From: Achromobacter insuavis
Lineage (GTDB): Bacteria > Pseudomonadota > Gammaproteobacteria > Burkholderiales > Burkholderiaceae_B
Assembly: GCF_902859645.1 (NCBI RefSeq)
Contig: NZ_CADIJR010000007.1
Location: forward strand, 62,001 to 126,000
Direction of reading: 5' to 3'
DNA: 64,000 nt
Under the pieces are notes generated by a model. That model did not search any database. It had not been told where the DNA came from and was given only the letters and a program-made list of their open reading frames with translations. Each line of letters starts with the position of its first letter. Position 1 is the stretch's first letter. Of this stretch, positions 7,638 through 15,470 are shown piece after piece. Position numbers and translations under genes: made by a program.

Positions 7638-9056
7638 CTACAAGGTCTTGAGGAACGCCAGCAGGGCGTCGATCTCGGCCGGGCTCAGGTCGAGCGGCTT
7701 GATGTGCTCCGACTTGCGTGGCGCATACGGGTCCGGGGGATCGGCCGGCGGCGCTTCGCGGCCCATGCCGGCGTTGTACATCCGCAGCAGCCCCCGCAGG
7801 TCCGGAAACAGGCCGTTGTGCATCCACGGGCCGGCCTGCGCCACGTTGCGCAGGCTGGGCGTGCGGAATTTACCCAGGTCGGCGGGGTCGCGCGTGGCCT
7901 CATAGCGCCCCAGGTCCTGGTTGCGGCGGCCGTAGAACGACAGGCCGATGTTGTGGAACTGGTGGTCGCTCAGCAGCGGGCCGTTGTGGCAATTCATGCA
8001 GCGCGCCTGGGTGCGGAACAGGTGCAGGCCCAGCAGCTCGGTGTCGTCCAGCGCATCGGCGCGGCCCGACAGGAAATCGTCGAAGCGTGTTTTCTCCGGC
8101 CGCAGCGAGGCCACGTAGGCGGCCAGCGCGCGCGCCAGGCGGTCGGCGTCGACTGCGGATGTCGGTGTCGATGCCGCTGGCGCCTGAGCCACCGGTGTCG
8201 TAGCTGCCGTTGCCGATACTGTCGAGGCGGCCGCTGATGAAGCCGATGCAACCGTTGAAGAAGACGCTGCCGGCGCGCCGCCGAACGCCTCGAGGAAGCG
8301 CGCGGGATACATGTCGTTCTCCCGCAACCGAGTCACCGCCCCGACAGCGTCATGGTTCATTTCCCGCGGGTCGTGCAGCGGTCCTATCACCTGTTCCTTG
8401 AGGCTGGCCGCTCGGCCGTCCCAGAACAGGCGCGGCGCGAAGGGCGCGGCATACAGCGGCGTGGAGCGGCGTCGCCCCATCAGCTTGTCCTCTCCCACCG
8501 CCAGCGGCAGGCCGTCGGTGAAGGCGCGTTGCGGCTGGTGACAGGAGGCGCAGGAGACCTGGCCCTTGCGCGACAGGCGGGTGTCGAAGAACAGCATCTG
8601 TCCGAGCGTCACGACCGCCGGCCTGGCCACGTCGGCGGCCAGTTGCGTTTGGCCGGCATTCGCGGCGGTCCATTGCAGCGGCGGGCTGGAAGCCGGCGGG
8701 ACGGCTGCCCATTCGATCCAGTGCACGCCGGCGTCGATCGTGGGTGCGGGCCATCCGGCGGCGGGGCCGGCATAGCGCGCACGCAGACAGGCGAGGTCCC
8801 AGCCCGCCTGCGCGTGGCAGGCGGGCGCATCGGCGACGGCGGGGGGATCGGCCTGGCCGGCGGCGGTGGCTGTATCGGCCAGCGCCAGGACGGCGCTAGA
8901 AGGGGCGGCACCGGGATCGGCGGCGCAAAGAAGCGGGGCGCAAAGAAAGGAGGCGCAAAGGAAAGAGGCGCGAAGATAGGAGGCGCCAAGACGGGAGGCG
9001 CCAAGAGGGACGGCCAGGGCGCCCGTCCGGGGCCTGGCGCTGCCACGCAGGGGCAT
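7638..9056 (-). CDS. MauG/CcpA-like di-heme cytochrome c peroxidase family protein
   Basis: A 472-aa exported di-heme protein. Two heme-binding motifs are visible, CASCH (169-173) and CMNCH (353-357), together with the family blocks LFFDTRLSRKG, LFWDGRA, MYPARFLEAFG and KFRTPSLRNVA. It is periplasmic and would reduce peroxide or oxidise a partner protein. The N-terminus is a signal peptide whose hydrophobic core is a pentapeptide repeat. A roughly 40-residue Ala/Ser/Thr/Pro-rich stretch (about residues 254-296) sits between the two heme domains, as a probable flexible insert. The reading frame extends to 9125, but that would start upstream of the ECF-type promoter at 9091-9117. The ATG at 9056, preceded by GGAA, is therefore preferred. 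Confidence 0.88.
   Translation of the reverse strand: MPLRGSARPRTGALAVPLGASRLGASYLRASFLCASFLCAPLLCAADPGAAPSSAVLALADTATAAGQADPPAVADAPACHAQAGWDLACLRARYAGPAAGWPAPTIDAGVHWIEWAAVPPASSPPLQWTAANAGQTQLAADVARPAVVTLGQMLFFDTRLSRKGQVSCASCHQPQRAFTDGLPLAVGEDKLMGRRRSTPLYAAPFAPRLFWDGRAASLKEQVIGPLHDPREMNHDAVGAVTRLRENDMYPARFLEAFGGAPAASSSTVASASSAAASTVSATAATTPVAQAPAASTPTSAVDADRLARALAAYVASLRPEKTRFDDFLSGRADALDDTELLGLHLFRTQARCMNCHNGPLLSDHQFHNIGLSFYGRRNQDLGRYEATRDPADLGKFRTPSLRNVAQAGPWMHNGLFPDLRGLLRMYNAGMGREAPPADPPDPYAPRKSEHIKPLDLSPAEIDALLAFLKTL
8924..9013 (-). repeat. Six 15-bp tandem repeats in the peroxidase signal peptide
   Basis: Six consecutive 15-bp units (8924, 8939, 8954, 8969, 8984, 8999) follow the pattern CGCnAAGnnnGGnGG on the plus strand. 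On the coding strand each gives five residues of the form A-S/P-x-L-x, so the hydrophobic core of the signal peptide is itself a repeat array. Confidence 0.85.
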
Positions 9057-9090
9057 GGATACGTTCCGGGTTGCGTTGATGTCAGACGTA

Positions 9091-9117
9091 GGACGCAACG
9101 ACGGTGGCGATACCTCA
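9091..9117 (-). promoter_or_regulatory. ECF-type promoter element of the di-heme peroxidase gene
   Basis: Read on the minus strand: TGAGG (9117-9113), 17 bp, CGTCC (9095-9091), then 5 bp and CTGAC. The same layout precedes all three TonB transducer genes. The CGTCC block lies 34 bp before the ATG at 9056. Assignment to the local sigma factor is inference from the conservation. Confidence 0.75.
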
Positions 9118-9184
9118 GTGCCCAAGCGATGAATAATCTATATGGCTTTCGGCCTGTCGATTGGGCGCTGAGGCGCGAGCGGCC

Positions 9185-9847
9185 TCAGGCATCGAGAATA
9201 TGGAATGCGCCGTCCGGATCGCGTGCGACGATGGCCCGTTTTTCTTCCTGGGAGAGCAGCGGTTCCAGGATGTAGTCGATGTAGGCCACGCCATCGGGCG
9301 CCAGCTTGATGCAGCCCGCGCTGTCCGCCTCGACGCGGTAGCCGGTGTAGGCGTTGGCGTTGATCACCAGCGCGCCGGGGTAGGGATCGGGGTGGGTGGC
9401 GGTCAATGCCCGCGTCTTGTCGTTGACCTCTTTGCGGTAGCGTTCCAGGGCCACGTCCTTGGGCAATGGGATGCTGCCGCGGCCGCCGTGGTGCATGATG
9501 AAGACGAATTCCCCCAGCGACATGTCGTCGGGGATATGGCGATTGGTGGCGGGGCTGGTGTACCAGGACACGTAGCGCGCCAAGTCGTTGTAGAAGGCGG
9601 CGGTCTGGTTGGACGGATCGTCCTTGCTGCCCAGCGTGTAGTGATGCTCGCGCCAGGCCTCGTTGGTGTACTGGAACAGTCCGGATGCGGTCGAACTGGG
9701 ACTGGCGCTGTGCGAGGCGGCGCCGAACGATGATTCGAGGTAAGCGACGTCCGCCGCGATCTGGATGGTCGGGGCGTTGACGCCATGCCGCCTGCCGTGG
9801 GCCACGATGGCGGCTTTGATTCTGGTTTGGGCTCGGTTCAATGCCAT
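9185..9847 (-). CDS. Lysozyme/transglycosylase-fold protein without signal peptide
   Basis: A 220-aa protein. Residues about 30-70 (YLESSFGAAS, then ASGLFQYTNEAW) match the SLT/lysozyme-superfamily pattern with a catalytic Glu. The C-terminal half (NANAYTGYRVEAD, GCIKLAPDG) is not recognised. Starting at the ATG at 9847, with AGGAG upstream at good spacing, gives no signal peptide or membrane segment; the frame runs on to 9940 but adds only an Arg/Pro-rich piece. It sits between the peroxidase and the first TonB gene in the same orientation. I see no TGAGG-N17-CGTCC element in front of it. A peptidoglycan-cleaving enzyme is the best guess; export route unknown. Confidence 0.6.
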   Translation of the reverse strand: MALNRAQTRIKAAIVAHGRRHGVNAPTIQIAADVAYLESSFGAASHSASPSSTASGLFQYTNEAWREHHYTLGSKDDPSNQTAAFYNDLARYVSWYTSPATNRHIPDDMSLGEFVFIMHHGGRGSIPLPKDVALERYRKEVNDKTRALTATHPDPYPGALVINANAYTGYRVEADSAGCIKLAPDGVAYIDYILEPLLSQEEKRAIVARDPDGAFHILDA

Positions 9848-9978
9848 GCGCGTGCTCCTGCGTGGTGGCGCGGCCCGCGGGTTCCAGCGGCGAGGCTGAT
9901 ACGCCATGGCCGGGATGGCCACGAAGCATGGTAGGGACAAGGCCGCCGGCGCTCCATGGTGTCTGGTCTGATTTGCGG

Positions 9979-12597
9979 TCAGAAGCGGTAGCCGACCTGG
10001 AGCCAGAGTTCGCGGCCGGATTGATAGGTGGCGTTGTTGCTTGCCAGCGTGGGATTACCGGCCACGATCGCGGGCATGCGGTTGAGCAGATTGAGGATGT
10101 CGATGGTCAGTTCGAGCCTGGGCATGACGGGGGGCTGCCACGAGAGCCGGGTGTCCCAGGTCCAGTACGAGGGCAGGCCGCCGGATTGATAGCGATCGAG
10201 GAAGGACGGGCCCGGGCCTCTGCCGACATAGATGATGTCGTCGCGCCTGCCGCGCCAGTTCAGCGTATGGGTCCAGGTCAGTCCGGCGCGTGGATAGACG
10301 CCGGTCAGCGTGAGCGCGGCCAATTGGGGCTGGTGGAAACTTCGCGGCGGCAGGTCGATGGTGCGGATGGGTGCGCCGTTGTAGATCACCCTGTCGTTGG
10401 GGCCGCGCGCGTTGTCGTCATAACCCTTGGCCAGGTCGGTGTTGGTCTTGCGCTTCTGCCAGCTCCATGAGACCTGCAGGTGCCAACGGGTCGGACCGGC
10501 TCGCCAGGGTTCCAGCGTGCGTAGCGTCAGGCTGACGGCGTCGGTCGTGGAGTTGCCGCCGTTGCGGTAGGTGAAACCGGTGTTGATCTTGCCGCTCTTG
10601 ATCCACTGCCGCCGGCCGTCGCGGCGGACATAGCCCAGCAGGCCTTCCAGGCCCGCCATGCGTTGGCGCAGCGAGAATGCCCATTCGTCGTCATAGGGCA
10701 TGCGCAGCCCGCTGTAGTCCACGGCAAAATCCTGTTTGCCGGCGGGCACGGGATTGCCGCGGAAGTCGGTCAACTGTTGCAGCAGGCGCAGGCGCCGGGC
10801 TTCCAGGGCGGTTTCCAGCACGGCGCCGCCGAAGTAGCGGGACCATCCTCCGCTCAGCACGGTGGCGCCTGATCCGAGCACATCCCAATCCAGGCGCGTG
10901 CGCGGCGCGACACTGTGGCTGCCGAACAGGCTCTCGTGGTCATAGCGCAGCCCGGCATCCAGCGCCAGGCGCCGCCACTCGACGCGATCAGAGAGATACA
11001 GCGCCGCCGTCTGGCTGCGCGCCCGCACCGTTCCCGGCCGCCACAGGTACCTATTGCTGTCTGTGTAGCCGCCCGTGCTGCCGTAGGTGCGCGTGTAGGC
11101 GGTCGATAGCTTCGGCCGCTTGAAGGCCGCGTCGATCCGCTGCGCGTCGATGCCCGCGTAGACGTTGTGCGTGAATGCCCGGGCGCGTAGCGGATCCAGA
11201 TCGATCCGCCCCTTGAGCAGCACGGTGTCCTGCTGTTTTTGTTCCCGGCCGAAGCCGCCCTTGAAGTACACGGGCAGCCTGTAGGGGCGTGTCGTCACCC
11301 ATTCGCGGCTCGTCGAACGGCGGTTGCTCATGGCATGGTCCCAGCCGGCCTGCAGGGTCAGGCGCGCCGCCGGCAATCGGTGTTCCAGGCGGGCGGCCAG
11401 GCCATACGCGCCATGGTTGTTGGCGTATTGCGTGTCGCGGGCCGTGTTGCTGGTCAGCGCTTCGCTGCGATCGCTGTATTTCAGCGTCAGATCGACCAGG
11501 GTGTCGGCGTCGGGGCGCACGCTGAACTTGCCCAGGAAGTTGTCGATGCGGTCGCGATAGTTGTTCGGCGTGCGCAGCGACTTGCCTGCGTCATCCGCGC
11601 TCAGGCCCCAGCGCGCTATCCGGGATTGCCGATGCGACATGGCCAGCACCATGCCCGCCTTGTCGTTGACGGCAATGTCCGCCACCACCGAGTAGAAGCG
11701 CTTTTGCCATCGAGGCGTGAAGCCCGGCTCGCCTTGGGTCCATTTGTTCTCCTGGCCCGGCGAGACGCGCTGGCGAGTCATGTTCGAGGTGTTCCACCGA
11801 TAGTCGAACTTCAGGTGGTTCTCGCCGGAAAAGCGGCGCAGGCGTGCGTCCACCACGCCGCCATTGAATCGTCCGTATTCCACCGGCACGAAACTGTCGT
11901 GCACGTGCACGGCTTCCAGCAGGCTGGCGTCGATGAAATACGACTGTGGATTGCTGGGGACATTGCCGCCTACCTGGGCCAGGTTCTTGTTGGCCGGATC
12001 GACGCGGTTGGTGGCATCGATGCCATCGATCTGGAACAGGTTCTGGTAGGGACTGGCGCCGTAGAAGGAAATGTCCTCGACATCGAGCGAACCGCGATTC
12101 TGCGCGCCGTGGGCGCCGGGGTTGGTGCGCACCGCGGGATGCGTCGCTACCAAGGTGCTCAGATCTCGGTTGGACGAGGGTGTCGTGGCGATCTCCTGGC
12201 GGCTGTAGACGCGTTCGCCAAGCTGTTCGCCATAGACCCGCACGGGATCGAGCCGCGAGGTGTGGGTCGGGTCTGGCTGGTCGACGTAGATGAGGTAGCG
12301 GTTCGCGCCCTCCGCGCGCAATGCCAGGCCGGAGCCTTCCAGCATCTGGTCGAGCGCCAACCGGGCGGGAAACCTGCCGCGCACGACGGGAGAGACTTTG
12401 CCCGCAACCGCTGCGGGCGGGAACGATATCTCCAGGCCGGATTGACGGCCCAGCTCGATCAGCGCGTCGCCCAGGGGGAGAGCGGGGATGCATAGACGGA
12501 CGGCATCGTTCAACGGCTGGCTGGCCGCGGGAGCGGCCAAGGCCAGCAGGAAGCAAAGCAGCAGCGTCGATGCTCGGGGGAGGGAATGGCGGGGCAT
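9979..12597 (-). CDS. TonB-dependent transducer with N-terminal STN signalling domain (paralogue 1)
   Basis: An 872-aa outer-membrane receptor. A signal peptide (about 1-26) is followed by a secretin/TonB short N-terminal (STN) domain (about 38-105), the hallmark of receptors that signal to a FecR-type anti-sigma factor. A short PVRVYGE stretch, which may serve as the TonB box, leads into the plug (from about residue 130, with SLDVEDISFYGASP and NLFQIDGIDATNRVD) and a 22-strand-type barrel ending in the aromatic LQVGYRF needed for BAM insertion. It is closely similar along its whole length to the two proteins encoded upstream. Substrate unknown. It has its own ECF-type promoter element at 12632-12658. 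Confidence 0.88.
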   Translation of the reverse strand: MPRHSLPRASTLLLCFLLALAAPAASQPLNDAVRLCIPALPLGDALIELGRQSGLEISFPPAAVAGKVSPVVRGRFPARLALDQMLEGSGLALRAEGANRYLIYVDQPDPTHTSRLDPVRVYGEQLGERVYSRQEIATTPSSNRDLSTLVATHPAVRTNPGAHGAQNRGSLDVEDISFYGASPYQNLFQIDGIDATNRVDPANKNLAQVGGNVPSNPQSYFIDASLLEAVHVHDSFVPVEYGRFNGGVVDARLRRFSGENHLKFDYRWNTSNMTRQRVSPGQENKWTQGEPGFTPRWQKRFYSVVADIAVNDKAGMVLAMSHRQSRIARWGLSADDAGKSLRTPNNYRDRIDNFLGKFSVRPDADTLVDLTLKYSDRSEALTSNTARDTQYANNHGAYGLAARLEHRLPAARLTLQAGWDHAMSNRRSTSREWVTTRPYRLPVYFKGGFGREQKQQDTVLLKGRIDLDPLRARAFTHNVYAGIDAQRIDAAFKRPKLSTAYTRTYGSTGGYTDSNRYLWRPGTVRARSQTAALYLSDRVEWRRLALDAGLRYDHESLFGSHSVAPRTRLDWDVLGSGATVLSGGWSRYFGGAVLETALEARRLRLLQQLTDFRGNPVPAGKQDFAVDYSGLRMPYDDEWAFSLRQRMAGLEGLLGYVRRDGRRQWIKSGKINTGFTYRNGGNSTTDAVSLTLRTLEPWRAGPTRWHLQVSWSWQKRKTNTDLAKGYDDNARGPNDRVIYNGAPIRTIDLPPRSFHQPQLAALTLTGVYPRAGLTWTHTLNWRGRRDDIIYVGRGPGPSFLDRYQSGGLPSYWTWDTRLSWQPPVMPRLELTIDILNLLNRMPAIVAGNPTLASNNATYQSGRELWLQVGYRF

Positions 12598-12631
12598 GAG
12601 GGCGTCCTTGAGGCCGTTGTCGTCAGCAGTG

Positions 12632-12658
12632 GGACGCGGGGGGCGGGGGGATGCCTCA
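12632..12658 (-). promoter_or_regulatory. ECF-type promoter element of TonB transducer 1
   Basis: On the minus strand: TGAGG (12658-12654), 17 bp (C-rich), CGTCC (12636-12632), then 5 bp and CTGAC. The CGTCC block ends 34 bp before the ATG. Spacing is identical to the three other copies in the locus. Confidence 0.75.
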
Positions 12659-12703
12659 GTGTGGAAAGGGGGGATGCATGCGTCATGCCGTCTTATTCCC
12701 GCA

Positions 12704-15343
12704 TCAGAAGCGGTAGCCGACCTGGAGCCAGAGTTCGCGGCCGGATTGGAAAGTATTGGGCGTGGTCTTTCCTCTTGGGTTGGTCGCGGTGAGCGCGGGC
12801 ATGCGGTTCAGCAGGTTCAGCACCTCGATCGCGAATTCCATGCTGGGCACGGCAGTGGGCTGCCAGGTGAGCTTGGTATCCCAGGTCCAGTACGAGGGCA
12901 GGCCGCCGGATTTGAAGCGGTCGAGGTATTCCGGCTTGGGTCCCCGGCCTTCATAGATCGTGGCATCGCGCCTGCCGCGCCAGTTCAGCATGTTGCTCCA
13001 GGTGAGGCCCATGCGCGGATAGGCGCCGATCAGGGTGAGCGCGGCGACCTGGGGTTGGTAGAAACTGGTGGGCGGCAGGTCGATCGCGCGGATCTCGGCG
13101 CCGTTGTAGATCACGCGGTCGTCGGGATCGCGCGCATCGCCGTCATAGCCCTTGAGCAGGTCGTTGTTGGTCTTGCGCTTTTGCCATCCCCAGGTGGCCA
13201 GCAGGTTCCAGCGGGTCTTGCCGACGCGCCACGGCTCCAGCGTGCTGAGTGCCAGGGTGACGCTGTCAGTGGTGGATCGGCCGTCATTGGTGTACCGGTA
13301 ACTGCCAATGCCGGTGCTGCGCTTGGTCCACTGGTCCCGGCCGTTGCGGTGCACATAGCTCAGCTGGCCTTCCAGCCCGGCCAGACGCTGGCGCAGCGAA
13401 ACCGCCCATTCGTCGTCATGGGGCAGCCGCAATCCGTCGTAATCCACCCTATAGGGCTTGGCGCCATCGTCAACGGGATTGCCCTTGCCGTCGATCTCCA
13501 GGCGGCTCAGGCGATGGCGTTCGGCTTCCAGGGCGGTTTCAAGCACCTCGGCGCCGTAGTAACGCGACCATCCCGCGCTCAGGAGGGTGCCGCCGGCGCC
13601 GAACAGGTCCCAATCCAGGCGGGTGCGCGGCGACACGTTGTGGGTGCCGAGGAAGCTCTCCTGGTCATATCGCAGGCCAGCATCCAGGGCCAACCTGCGC
13701 CATTCGATGCGATCGGACAGGTACAGGCTTGCCATGTGGTACCTGACATTGACGGTGCCGGGCAGGTTGTGGCTCTTGTTGCTGTCCCGGTAGGCGCCGG
13801 CGCCGTTGTAGGTGCGCTTGTAGGAATAGGAATCCCGCAAGCGCTCGAACCCGGCGGTTATCTGGTTCAGATCGACGCCGGCATAGGAGGTATGCGTGAA
13901 CGCGCCGGTGTTCCACGGATCCAGGTCGATGCGGCCTTTGAGGGTATAGCTGTCCTGCCGCGTCTGTTCCTTGCCGAAGCCGCCCGTGGTGTATTTCGGC
14001 AGCTTGTACACCACGTGGGTGACGAATTCGTTGTCGACCGATTGGCGGTTGCTGCTGGCACGGTCCCAGCCTGCCTGCAACGTCAATCGTCCGCCTTGCA
14101 ATTGCCGCTCCAGATTGCCGTTGAGGCCATAGGCGCTATGGTTGTTGTCCCAGTGCGTGTCGCGGAAGGTATTGCTGGCCAGCCTTTCGCTGCGGTCGCT
14201 GTACTTCAACGTCAGGTCGGCCGTGGTATCAGCGCTGGCCAGCACGCTGAATTTGCCCAGGAAATTGTCGATGCGGTCACGATAGGTGTTCTGGGTAGCC
14301 AGGGGCTGCTCGCCCTTGTCGTCCGCGCCCATGATCCAGCGAGTGATGTCGGATTGCCGATGCGACAGGGCGAGCACCACACCAGACTTGTCGTTGAAAG
14401 CGATATCGCCCACGGCCGAGTAAAAGCGTTTCGTCCACGCTGGCGAGTATCCAGGGCTGCCTTGCGCCCATTTGGTTTCTTCTCCTTGAGCGACCTGCTG
14501 TCGGGTCATGTTCGAGGTGTTCCAGCGGTAATCGAATTGCAGGTGGTTCTGGCCGGAGAAGCGGCGCAGGCGCGCATCGACCACGCCGCCCGTGAAGCGG
14601 CCGTACTCGACCGGCACGAAGCTGTCGTACACCCGGACCTGGTCGATCAGGTGGGTGTCGATGAAGTACGACTGCGGATTGCTGGGCACGTTGCCAATCT
14701 GCAGGTTCAGGTTGCGGCTGGCCGGGTCCACCCGGTTGGTGGCGTCCGTGCCGTCGATCTGGAACAGATTCTGGTAGGGGCTGGCGCCATGAAATGAAAT
14801 TCTTTCCACGTCGAGCGAGCCTCGGTTTTGTGAACTGGCCGCGCCCGGATCGGTACGCACCGCCGGATGCGTCGCCACCAGCGTGCTCAGATCGCGATTG
14901 GACGAGGGCGTCGCGGCGATTTCCTCGCGGCTATAGATGCGTTCGCCGGTCTGCTCGCCGTAGACCCGGACCGGCTCCAGCCGCGACGCCGAGAATGGCG
15001 TGGCCTTGTCGGCGAAGACGATGTAGCGCCGCGGCCCATCGGCGTGCAGCGCCAGGCCGGAGCCGGCCAGCAGGCGGTTCAACGCCAGCAGCGCCGAATA
15101 CTCGCCTTGCAGGGCGGGCGAGACCTTGCCGGCGACGGCGGCCGGCGGGAAGGAGATTTCCAGGCCGGCCTGGCGGCCGAGCGCCAGCAGCGCGTCACCG
15201 AGCGCTTGGGCGGGAATGTCGTAGACGTGGGCGAGCGGGGCGCGCTGGGCCGCTGACGGCGCGGCCCAGGTCAGCGCCGTGCAGACGGCTGTGGCCCAGG
15301 CGCCGTAGCGGCGCCGGGACGAAGGAGTAAAGGAGAAAAGCAT
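12704..15343 (-). CDS. TonB-dependent transducer with N-terminal STN signalling domain (paralogue 2)
   Basis: An 879-aa paralogue with the same order of parts: signal peptide, STN domain (LGDALLALGRQAGLEISFP region), PVRVYGEQTGE linker, plug with SLDVERISFHGASP, and a barrel ending in LQVGYRF. Within the plug, residues such as NGA/GTDATNRVDPA are nearly identical to the neighbouring copies, while several barrel loops differ, as expected if ligand specificity has drifted after duplication. It is preceded by the ECF-type element at 15377-15403 and by AGAGG as ribosome binding site. The gap to paralogue 1 (107 bp) is taken up by that gene's promoter. Confidence 0.88.
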   Translation of the reverse strand: MLFSFTPSSRRRYGAWATAVCTALTWAAPSAAQRAPLAHVYDIPAQALGDALLALGRQAGLEISFPPAAVAGKVSPALQGEYSALLALNRLLAGSGLALHADGPRRYIVFADKATPFSASRLEPVRVYGEQTGERIYSREEIAATPSSNRDLSTLVATHPAVRTDPGAASSQNRGSLDVERISFHGASPYQNLFQIDGTDATNRVDPASRNLNLQIGNVPSNPQSYFIDTHLIDQVRVYDSFVPVEYGRFTGGVVDARLRRFSGQNHLQFDYRWNTSNMTRQQVAQGEETKWAQGSPGYSPAWTKRFYSAVGDIAFNDKSGVVLALSHRQSDITRWIMGADDKGEQPLATQNTYRDRIDNFLGKFSVLASADTTADLTLKYSDRSERLASNTFRDTHWDNNHSAYGLNGNLERQLQGGRLTLQAGWDRASSNRQSVDNEFVTHVVYKLPKYTTGGFGKEQTRQDSYTLKGRIDLDPWNTGAFTHTSYAGVDLNQITAGFERLRDSYSYKRTYNGAGAYRDSNKSHNLPGTVNVRYHMASLYLSDRIEWRRLALDAGLRYDQESFLGTHNVSPRTRLDWDLFGAGGTLLSAGWSRYYGAEVLETALEAERHRLSRLEIDGKGNPVDDGAKPYRVDYDGLRLPHDDEWAVSLRQRLAGLEGQLSYVHRNGRDQWTKRSTGIGSYRYTNDGRSTTDSVTLALSTLEPWRVGKTRWNLLATWGWQKRKTNNDLLKGYDGDARDPDDRVIYNGAEIRAIDLPPTSFYQPQVAALTLIGAYPRMGLTWSNMLNWRGRRDATIYEGRGPKPEYLDRFKSGGLPSYWTWDTKLTWQPTAVPSMEFAIEVLNLLNRMPALTATNPRGKTTPNTFQSGRELWLQVGYRF

Positions 15344-15376
15344 GGGGCGCCTCTGGCTGTTTTGAATTCAGCCAGA

Positions 15377-15403
15377 GGACGCGCCGGGCGGCGGCAGACC
15401 TCA
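15377..15403 (-). promoter_or_regulatory. ECF-type promoter element of TonB transducer 2
   Basis: On the minus strand: TGAGG (15403-15399), 17 bp, CGTCC (15381-15377), then 5 bp and CTGAA. The CGTCC block ends 33 bp before the ATG at 15343. Confidence 0.75.
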
Positions 15404-15470
15404 GCGCCCGGACGGCGAAAACCCTGCATGCACCTGCAAGTTCAGACCAAGGGAAGGGGCGGGCGCCGCT

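Noticed and set aside
9185-9847. Prophage remnant suggested by the lysozyme-like gene
   Set aside because: No integrase, holin, structural gene or attachment repeat is near; the flanking genes form a coherent TonB/ECF locus.
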